A stretch of 64,000 bases of DNA, from NCBI GenBank assembly GCA_026936335.1, contig JAPMXV010000043.1, positions 434,001 to 498,000 on the forward strand, in the 5' to 3' direction. The first letter of the stretch is position 1; the number at the start of each line of letters is the position of its first letter. The translations under genes were made by a program, and so were the position numbers. The DNA is from Mantamonas sphyraenae. Lineage: Eukaryota; CRuMs; Mantamonadidae. Under the pieces are notes generated by a model that saw only the letters and a list, made by a program, of their open reading frames with translations, searched no databases and was not told the DNA's origin. This document shows, in pieces, positions 57,401 to 64,000 of this stretch.

Positions 57401-59089
57401 GGGCCCCTTGCGCGTCTTTCCATCCTGTCCTGCCCCTGTGCGCCCGCCTCCTGCACCGCCTGAGCTGTCACCACCCGTGCCTGACCCTGTGCCCGAGCTG
57501 ATTCCGGGCACCAATGTGGCAACCACAGACTCGCCCTTCTTCTTGGCCTCCTTGACGCGGTCTCGCTCTCGCTGCCTCAGCTGTCGGCGCTCGTCCACAT
57601 ACAAGGGACTTTCTGGTCGCGAGCTGCCACCGGAATCCGTCCCTGTGAACGATGGTGCCCCCAAACCTGCGTTGTTGCCTGCCTGCCCCCGGCCCTTGTG
57701 GCTACTGCTGCTTTCTTCGCCACCGCCAGCCGTCTGCGTGTGTGTGTGTCCACCTGTCTCTTCACCTTTGCCGCTGCCTCCCTCCTCTTCCTCCTTCACG
57801 GCCTGCAACCTGTTGTTGAGTGAGCCCGAACGCAGGCGTCCACCCCTGCTGCTACTGGCTCCGGCGCTGCTATTCCTACTGCTGCTGCGCCCGTCACTGG
57901 CACCCGAGGAGGTCGAGGACGAGGTCGCCGAGTGCGTGGTGCCCGTCGAGACGGTGCGGTTTGCGCGGCCCAGAATCCGCGCAAGATCGGCGTTGTTTTT
58001 CGAGGCCTCTGCACTGCGGCTGGCAGTGCGAACGTTGCTCGCAAGGCGGCGCACCTCTTTGTAGTATTGTACACGTTCGTTCTGCAGGCCCACCAGATGG
58101 TCGACCTCCTCCTCCAGCGCAGCCTGCTGCTGCGGGGACATCTTGTAGCGCGAGTCGACCCCAATGGTATGCAGATCCTTGCTGTTGCCTCGCCCAGCCG
58201 CAATCGCTGCTGTGGACGATACTGCCATGAGCGATGAGGTGCTTGCGACGCCCGTGCTGCTGTGTCGCCCGCTGCCGCCGCCTCCGCCACCGGCGCGCTC
58301 GTCCTCGGAGCCGTTACTATTCTGCTGCAGTTTGTGCTCCAGCAGGTCCAGTGCCTCACTTTGTTTCAAGTTGTCCATCATGCGGATGGTGCTCATTTCC
58401 ATGTCCAGTGCCTCTTTCTTGTCCCGCATGTACTTCTGGTGGTCCTGGACCAGAAACGAGTGGGGCAGTTGTTTGAAAACGCCTTGCTCGTACGCGTCCT
58501 CCTCCGTGTTCAACGACTGGTCCACACGCTCACGCAGCCACGCCATGCTCAGTCGTGTGCTTGCCGATGTGGGCTTGAGGTACGGCCCCTGGCTACTGCC
58601 GCTGGCATATGGCAGCCACACCTTGACTCCGTATTCGTCCAGCACCACCAGGTGCTTGCGCGTGGCATTGAAGCGCACACGCAGGATGGGCGATGAGTGC
58701 CGAAACTCGCGCAGGAATTGGAAGCCATTGGGGATCACATTTTCCATCAGGTTGGCCTTGACCGCCAGTTCGTTGTCCGAAGAGGCCACGAGCGGGTCGC
58801 CCAGCAGACTCTGCTCGCGCAGAGGCTCCAGATCCATCCCCTGTTCCTCCACCTGTTTGGAGAGCATGTGTTCTACCAGTGTGCCCATCTGCGTCTCACG
58901 ATCCTTTTGTGCCAGCTCGGAGCTGAGCTTCTTGGCAATCAGCTTGAAGCTGCGGCGTCTCGCCTCCGGGGTTTCTCCATCTCCAGAGCCTTCAGAGCGG
59001 AAGATGGAACCCAGACTCGAGTTGCGAGTCAGCTTGATAGCCTTGGACAGTTTGGTGAGCGCCTTGGGTTTGGCCACGTCACCGTCCAT
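51464..59089 (-). CDS. Giant WD40 protein, WDR97/WDR87-like, with disordered C-terminus
   Basis: 2,541 aa, single exon; the frame opens further upstream only with GTG, so ATG 59089 is the start. A short N-terminal helical region leads to FLREFRHSSPILRVRFNATR, then VVLDEYGVKVWLPY, the style of WDR97/WDR87, cilium-associated in animals. A Gly/Ser-rich insert (about 330-560) precedes the main WD40 array (about 575-1185), for example GYYITASKDSTICLWDANFF, then GHTAPVHAVGQHPELGLLLS. A Glu/Lys/Arg coiled coil follows (about 1255-1320). The last 1,150 residues are Ser, Gly, Arg and Gln-rich and probably disordered, including an RS run (RSRSRSRSRSRG). It looks like a large scaffold, plausibly ciliary given delta-tubulin, but that link is inference. 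Confidence 0.85.
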   Translation of the reverse strand: MDGDVAKPKALTKLSKAIKLTRNSSLGSIFRSEGSGDGETPEARRRSFKLIAKKLSSELAQKDRETQMGTLVEHMLSKQVEEQGMDLEPLREQSLLGDPLVASSDNELAVKANLMENVIPNGFQFLREFRHSSPILRVRFNATRKHLVVLDEYGVKVWLPYASGSSQGPYLKPTSASTRLSMAWLRERVDQSLNTEEDAYEQGVFKQLPHSFLVQDHQKYMRDKKEALDMEMSTIRMMDNLKQSEALDLLEHKLQQNSNGSEDERAGGGGGGSGRHSSTGVASTSSLMAVSSTAAIAAGRGNSKDLHTIGVDSRYKMSPQQQAALEEEVDHLVGLQNERVQYYKEVRRLASNVRTASRSAEASKNNADLARILGRANRTVSTGTTHSATSSSTSSGASDGRSSSRNSSAGASSSRGGRLRSGSLNNRLQAVKEEEEGGSGKGEETGGHTHTQTAGGGEESSSSHKGRGQAGNNAGLGAPSFTGTDSGGSSRPESPLYVDERRQLRQRERDRVKEAKKKGESVVATLVPGISSGTGSGTGGDSSGGAGGGRTGAGQDGKTRKGPELGVDETEDINSYIFTPSFRCVHHEPTLDLYFVITHNSLIQTYDNNWRLLRSLDNKHYEHPGAVSIAFNAEKSELITGSTDVMVWRFHVEVSDARQLQESTHKVSLELLHRVEIHGSGEGGIDNPREHWVTILFLHEQHQMLYAVVDNLVHVYNCHNYEFRQTIHHLHSLTITVFKFHQRYGYYITASKDSTICLWDANFFQVGLFSGHTAPVHAVGQHPELGLLLSASEDSTVRVWHVDTSREVYRCNVGMPLYGMEILGANSAHMALQGRDRVELWHLNRVPSFFSSSRAKITKVSLSEPVNEVSRLVTLAEDSSVCLLSGVDGRVLSTILPMQMEVLELVHSPQTNRMFTLMQNNQVYVFDALKQPMKRLGRHSLVTNQHDHVTCMMLIETSLPPPCGETYEHVLDVGEPWDLLLVGTRLGELLLWDMHRYEQGVPYNVLELERGVAVEKVCYDSTHDWFLCYSRSINKAGASYLRIYDLLTWRLVNTIRVGQRDVMKNQEVTYTALCLQRGHIMCGRSDGALEMYTVDGEVIEVERDHHGLVHSVEYLPELSLFMTASKDGTIKFWNNEGNLVRDIVLDEPCTSATFVSPLGDVAVGIGYDVFVIHGAKYLPASLYGRTRRMGVVRENKFINEVDQRQEARIEVVDDVEELMRPVTAYGRAQRSKAKSGNDDDEGKVNDDLLRMRHRLTFQMKREQREMAKLQEEIKATEEMKAIRKKMLEEYQQRLAEKKRIKELEEREAAARARQLGDVEGLSSDEDGLSTDDDESLSPKSRLTRREAERKAKARKFEEEERLETVKEEVSKYYDGSEGYEMVSKFENDLAKHAPVASAGKRGGERDLSLPDVPKAMGERPPGQVVDEKEFALQLPGFIQQKQKAKAGKTGGSKREGEETGGTLGGALDDDAPAAGLDEKELAELAALQMQLEGEVRGEGEASADEASRRSKQEEAARERLNQLRLAQRRARAASLRRDGEEGGMSALEMVMSGKWEGNADGDEGKRRQSTPMGMAGMEEGDGEEEDADAGKRRVHVVVEPGDSLQDTLDKMMLQREEDEAANAAKEDANGRLHRGLPSRGDSRRRAAGPSYAQSTASSDMHRGLRRRGLGDVEPKKGRKKKRKRRRRRRREASMVVDDDMDAADESEDVSPRRVRQGQSQQQRVLWDDRVKGNSAKELMEEWEARHGGQATGMGRAMRTARSMSSMPRMQEVMDMQAELYGRPSSQQGYARHPSSPNGVLRWHGARSTSPMEIYLATEERARVREERRASSRASQVELEERARSRSRSRSRSRGELMFGSSSSGSSGSEAEGRPLRSAVRSAGSPNNERMRRHASQHSVKFADEVDVSEEREVRVGRRGGRGRGGGGGGRGRRHVSDREYASRYGTTYRSNSYVAEEEGMEGRDGLQGRGMQSSGSKVDRGRVRVRPGSRGSASSGGEGGVSQQQQSRIAVDEFGRLVVVSKQRREDGSGYRLTKTVDPMGLYGLSQRSSEWRNVRKMIRNEPDLQAKLYYLRQGNRGGGGGGGSLSGGEDSGGSDGGGSGRGRVRKTSLTQGTQLARQHAMERKQFEDAYYRSGHVVMQSSPSLEEQQRGKVNPMDADAYAQLEEAQLRVSGEEGHQGARRPSNRFVRSMSTGRRGGRLRGSLTGMARSLANGGGGAHSTLTVEGRRSSGGPAAGFDMERLELERQAAQLRRLRKKRMKRGMGGAVPNEYVDEGAAAAMSGSSSSGSSSSSSSSSSSSSSESDSEDGMTEEEMKASLMELRRQRAALQQRRRESERDTRRGMEHVALSGMQKGPNEAVIEFSVAGTGHKGVGGQGHSSVPSAHTPMKPRTGSGHGRGRSPRSVRGQGGGEGDEAEEGLRGMGLRTMDGELVREYFASNSVARRSSSMQEAYALSMRKDKASATVSTPKNQSFRTMQTRRSILGASTERQRKGSASAWTVQGSPVAANSNSGGGSGTLSMRGTLNPNRKLPELGGQGGTRR

Positions 59090-59216
59090 GCCAGTGGGGT
59101 TTTTGTTTGCGGGCGAAAGGGGGTGGGGGCGCGGCACGAGACAACACAGACACCAAAGGACAGAAAAGGCACGCAGTTGCTGCGCACGAAGCTTCCTTCC
59201 ACAACAATCGCAGCAG
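59090..59216. promoter_or_regulatory. Divergent intergenic region (WD40 giant / CLU-LRR gene)
   Basis: 127 bp between two ATGs. It has G-rich runs on the WD40 side and A/C-rich sequence (acaacacagacaccaaagga) nearer the plus-strand start. There is no TATA box. Confidence 0.4.
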
Positions 59217-62200
59217 ATGGAACAAGCACAACTGCGACTGGCAAACGCGCAGCGTGCGTGCGAGAAACACCGCCTGCACTACGGCTCCGTGGTCATGGAT
59301 GTGTGCAAACAGGGCGAGTGGACGGACAATGCGAGTTTGGCGCATGGGATGGTGGAAGCCCTGCGTGGCGTCATTGAACAGCACGAGGCAGCAGAGGCGG
59401 CGGCGACAAGTGTTGCCGTGACACACCTGTGGCCTGACGTGGTACACGGCAGGGGCCACAAGGGAGAGCAAGAAGAAACCACGGGAGCGCTGGGGTATGT
59501 GGTGCAGAGTGTGACGGCCAACCTGGAGCCAGGCAAGCTCCTGGACGAGTACGAATTACGCGCCAAAACACTTGCACACGAACGCCGATGTGTGGAACAC
59601 ATCGAGGCATGCGAGATGCACACAGAGCTTGCCGTGCCAGCAGTGCTGCAGGTCGACTACATGGGACGTCGCGTCCTGGTCTCTACAGGGCCGCTACACA
59701 CGCCGCCGCCCAACGTCCACACGGACGTCTCACACGCACGCAATGTGCTGATGGAGCTTCAGGCTCGGCTCAATGTGCACCACAGTCATGCTACGACGAC
59801 GTCTTCATCCTCGTCCTCGTCCTCGTCCTCTTCTTCGTCTAGTTCCACAGAAAGCGACGACGAAGACGACCATGACGAGCGTCAAGCACGCCTGGCTCGC
59901 AATCTGGTGTTGCGACAACGGTAAGGAGACATTGGCCATACACATTGTGGGTGGGTGGAATGGGGTAGGGAACGCTAACACAGCATGCGCAGATTGACCC
60001 TCGCCAGCGTGAGCAAAACTGGCGGCCTGTTGACTCCGCTGGAGCCTGGGCAGTGCATGCCTGTGGAGCTGCCACTGGACACAGAAGGGAGGATAGGCAC
60101 ACTTGAAGACGGGAACGACCGCTTGATGGAAACTCTGTATCGGTGTACTCGTCAACTGCGTCCAGAGCTTGTCCGCAATCGATCGGTGTGCACGGGCGCA
60201 TTGTGCAGCCAAGTGCTTCTGGAAGCGTGTCGCACGTCGGAACAGAGCGGGGTGCACCAGTGCAGTGAGTGGCTGTGGCAGGAGCTTGTTCCCAGCGTGG
60301 CGACGTGGCTGGATGCGCAAGCCGAAGCAAACACGTTGAGCCATCGGCTGGACGACGGTGTGCTGGTGCGTCAACTGCACGCCAACGGGCTGAATGTGCG
60401 ACACATGGGAGCGTTGAGACGCCACAGCGAGATCCCGGCTACGGCACATGTGCTGCTGCGGCACATGGTTGCGCGCACGTTCAAGTGTATGCTTCGACGT
60501 GCCCTGCGCGCGGCTCCGGCTGGCATTGGCCAGGCCAAGACTGCTGTGATGGAATGCGTCAACGGGATGGTGGAGCACGTGCACGCCAGCAAACCGTGGC
60601 CTGCCTTTGTGGATCTGTTGCAACTCAAGTACCCAATGGCCCTGGACGATAGTGAACTGCAGCAACTGCGTGCCTCGTACGAGTGGCAACACGTGGGCAT
60701 TCGTGCTGTCGATCTCATGGACATTGTGGCCTACGCGGTGGAGGCTGTGGGCGTGTCGGTGCACGGGCGTTTTGCACGCCAGCTGGCCAGCCTTCAGCGC
60801 GACCACGAGGCGCGTGCTGTGTTGGTGTTGGACGACGTCACAGGGATTTTTGCAGTGCTGAAACCCAGTGTGGTTTCGTCAAGATACGTGGCAATGTTGC
60901 ACACGGTGCAGGCGCAGCTGTTGCAACTGCGCGGCGTAGAGCGTCCGGTGTCGGTGCATGGGCTCAAACAGGCACAGGAGCAATGGCATCGCTATGCACA
61001 GTGGCGTGCCTGCGACAAGGCTGCGCTGGTACAGCTTGCGACGTGTTTCCATGCAGTGGGCGGACCTGCTGATCTGCAAACTGCCACCCGCCTTCTCCGA
61101 GACGCACTGTCGTACCATCCACACTCTGCAGATGAGCATGTGCTGCTGGGAGACTTGCTATGGGCGCAAAGCGAGGCTGCGGTACGTGGAGAGACGAACA
61201 CGGTGGCACAGCGGGAGGAAGAGGCAACCGAAGGACAGGAGCGCTCGCGTCAACGCCGACGCATGGCTTTGCTGCGCAAGGCGGGAAGTCAATACCGCAC
61301 TGCGTTGGAGATGGAACACACACGGATGCCATGGGATGACACATGGGCTGGGTTGATGCGCATGGATGTGCTTGAAACGTTGTCGGATTCGGATGTGGGT
61401 GTGATGGTGTCATTTGCGCGATGGCAGATGAACGACGCGGCGTCACTCATGGACCATGCCACTGCATGGGAGCTGTTGAGTGCAGATGCACGTTGGCACG
61501 TCGCTCTGGACATCCTAAACGGGCGTATGAGCGTCCCTGACGCCGCATGCGTACGCCTGGCGAGCAAACACTCGTGGAGAAGCCCAACGACTACCGCCTC
61601 CTCCACTTCGTCTCTGTCTCAAATGGCTGCTGGGCAGGTGACATTGCGTCCTTTGACGCTGAGTGCTGGCGCGCAGGTGCAAGTGCAGTTGCCGGACGGG
61701 GCGACAGTGGCCATGGGACTGGGCACGGATGGACGCCGGCGCTTGACATTGAGTGGATGGCAAAGTGGAGTGAGCACGCGGCAGCTGGATATGTTGCTTG
61801 GCGTGGACACGCACGTGGAACGCGCGCAAATTGGGAAGTGGCTGCATGGGGCCATGGAAGAGCACCAAGCATTGCAGGTGCACATTGACTCGTGTCGTCG
61901 CATGCCTGTGCAGTTGGGAGCACTGATGCACCAGCACGGCCTAGGCGTGGACGAGTTTGTGTCCCACGGCACACAATGGATGGACGAGAGCCTGTACACG
62001 GCGATGGAGATTCTGTACGACACCGACAACAGCTTGGAGGTTGTGCATACAGTGGGAGCAAACGACCGTCCTATGGCGATGGTGAAGTTGCGTACGGGGA
62101 GTGAACAGGGATCTGCAGGCGGACCCGTGGACCTGTGGCAATGTTTGGACGAGGGTGTAGCGGTGTGCCGTGTTCAACATGGCCATTTGACTGCTCCGTT

Positions 62201-64000
62201 GGTGTTGCCACTGACACAGCGCATGGCCACTCTGCATCGACTGGCTTCACTCGACCTGAGCCACAATCGGCTCGGGGCCGGTGGTGCGGCCATGGTGTTG
62301 GGCCAGTTGCACACATGTCCACACTTGATGGATGTCAACCTGTCAGACAACGGGATTGACGATGAGGTGCTGGTGGAGCTTCTGCGCGAGAAGGAGGAGA
62401 ATGCGCTGCACGTGGATCTGCACACCCTCACACTGGCGGACAACCACATAGGCGACGCATTCTGTTTGTTGCTGGCCGCTTCGCACAGGCCCGGATGCGT
62501 CTTGCGTGTACTCCGCTTGCACAACAATGTCGTGGGTGACGCTGGCGTGCGTGCACTGGCAGAAAGTGGATGGATGGGCGAGTTGCACGAGCTGGCGTTG
62601 GAAGACAATGCCATTGGTGACGCAGGCATCATTGACCTGTGCCAGGGGGTGCGCAGGACGTGGGGTAGCACATCGACGCATGGACGTGCTTCGGACCCTG
62701 TGAAGGAGGTGCAGGTAGAGCTGGAGGAGGATGTCAACGACGATGCACTGGTTGTGCATGGCGTGCCACAGGAGATCTCACGCAGCAGTGGCAACAGCAA
62801 CACGGCGTGCCCGCTGGTGGTCTTGAGGCTGCGTGGGAACCCTGTGGGAGCGGATGGGGCTCGTGCGTTGGGACAGCTGCTGACGGAGGAGGCGTGTGGC
62901 ATACGCACGGTGCACCTGAACATGCAAGTGCACGTGGCCCAGCTGTTGCAGGCAGATGCGCCGGTGAGCCGTCTCACGCTGAGTGGAGAAGGGTTGCAGG
63001 ATGTGGATGCTGTGGTGCTTGTGCATCTGTTGCAGCACAGGCCTTCCATGGCTCGACAGGCGCTGCAAAGGCTGGATGTGAGTCACAACCGACTTGGCGA
63101 CGCGGGCATGGCAGCTGTGGCGTCGTTGCTGGGGCGTCGTGTTGCTGGTGGGGACAAGGATGGCGAGGATGAGCTGCTGGAAGGCCACCCCAACCTGCAC
63201 GATTTGGTGTTGCACAACAATGCCATTGGAGCAGACGGGGCGAGGGCCCTTGCGGACGCGCTGGGGTCGGAGGGCAGAGGCGGATGCAAGTCGTTGGGTG
63301 TGTTGGAGCTGCACAGTAACCCGTTGGGCAGCGTGGGCGTGGCAGTGCTGGCAGATGCGTTGCATGCACAGGTGGACTCGTCGTTGCTCACAGATCTGCA
63401 CCTGGACAGCGTCGACATGGGAAGCGACGGCGCAGAGGCGTTGGCCAAGGGACTGCTGCGTACAAGTGCACGGCTGCAAGTGGTGCACCTGAATGACAAT
63501 GGCATCGACGACCGGGGCGTACTGGCGCTGTGTGGGGCGTTGTTGGACAACGAGGAGTGTGGCCTGATTGCGCTGCACTTGGATTGGAACGATGTGGGCC
63601 ACGTGGGTGCACACGCATTGGCTCAAGTGCTGGCACGCGACGACAGGGTGCCTCTTTCACACTTGAGTCTGCGCGGCAACCCTGTGGGCGACGCGGGTGG
63701 TGCACGGCTAGCTGAGGCGGTGTGTCACAATCGCACCCTTGGCCATCTGGTGCTCAATGTGGACGTGGAGGTGCAAGTGCTGCGGCGCAGCCACACAGCG
63801 CCAGACTTGGACTTGTCTGCGTGCAGAGTGACCAATGCAGACGCCGTGGTGGTGGCCACACTGCTGTGTGCCAACACGAGTGTCCAGCGCCTGTCGCTGG
63901 CCGACGGCGAACTCGACGACGGGTGTGTTCCGGCCCTGGAACAGTTGCTCACGGCAAACGCAAGACTGAACACTCTGGACCTGCGAGGCAACCCACGGCT
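59217..64000 (+). CDS. CLU-domain protein fused to leucine-rich repeats, 3' end outside the window
   Basis: Exons 59217..59920 and 59993 onward (72-nt intron, donor GTAAGG, phase 2). The frame stays open to the window end, about 1,570 aa so far. The N-terminal 180 residues are helical, followed by a poly-Ser and acidic linker. Around residues 340-420 is a CLU/eIF3-p135-like central block: DDGVLVRQLHANGLNVRHMG, then HVLLRHMVARTFKCMLRRAL. This is the family pattern of LH-x2-GIN-x-RYLG followed by an EM-ARA-K helix. A TPR-like helical region comes next. From about residue 980 there are ribonuclease-inhibitor-type LRRs (LASLDLSHNRLGAGGAAMVL, LHELALEDNAIGDAG) running off the end. CLU proteins act in mitochondrial distribution and mRNA binding; an LRR partner is unusual. 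Confidence 0.85.

Overview
This is a gene-dense nuclear segment from a GC-rich eukaryote, most likely a free-living flagellated protist. The eukaryotic assignment rests on spliceosomal GT-AG introns, a 26S proteasome subunit, a COPI coat subunit, a RES-complex splicing factor, a CCR4-NOT subunit and a peroxin. Delta-tubulin, which is usually kept only where basal bodies carry triplet microtubules, argues for flagella. PEX3 indicates peroxisomes and weighs against most metamonads. CABLES-like, CINP-like, CNOT11, ferlin and TMEM145/GPR180-like genes fit an obazoan or other early-branching lineage such as an apusomonad, but that placement is inference. The genetic code looks standard. I saw no tRNA, rRNA, CRISPR array or transposon.

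Layout. 1-11.3 kb, all minus strand: a partial Cys/Trp-rich secreted protein, delta-tubulin, BUD13, Rpn1/PSMD2, a TMEM145/GPR180-like receptor and a small two-TM protein that may be ERF4/Golgin-A7-like. 11.4-27.5 kb, all plus strand: a 2,575-aa membrane calpain with a built-in EML-type propeller, an ankyrin protein, a PQQ-propeller/multi-TM protein and a 1,285-aa secreted protein of unknown family; the gaps between these four are only 30, 9 and 19 bp. 27.5-33.4 kb: a VOC protein (-), an ankyrin protein (+), a GST (-), CNOT11 (+) and ALG14 (+). 33.4-39.3 kb: an unrecognised coiled-coil protein and a six-C2 ferlin (both -). 39.4-43.5 kb: CINP-like (+), PEX3 (-), CABLES-like (+). 43.5-49.1 kb: CTP synthase and COPI gamma (both -). 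49.2-51.4 kb: nicotinamide-riboside-kinase-like and a cathepsin-type protease (both +). 51.4-59.1 kb: a 2,541-aa WD40 protein (-). 59.2 kb to the end: a CLU-domain/leucine-rich-repeat protein (+) that runs off the window.

Intergenic spaces are almost all below 165 bp, and many neighbours are head-to-head or tail-to-tail, so divergent promoters must be very short or lie inside genes. Introns run from about 68 to 347 nt (one possible case of 37 nt) and tend to sit near the 5' ends of genes. I found them by reading GT/AG pairs, phase and protein continuity; none is transcript-verified. The genes are mostly unrelated housekeeping and membrane functions and do not form an obvious pathway. The calpain-to-secreted-protein run is the one block whose spacing suggests co-expression.
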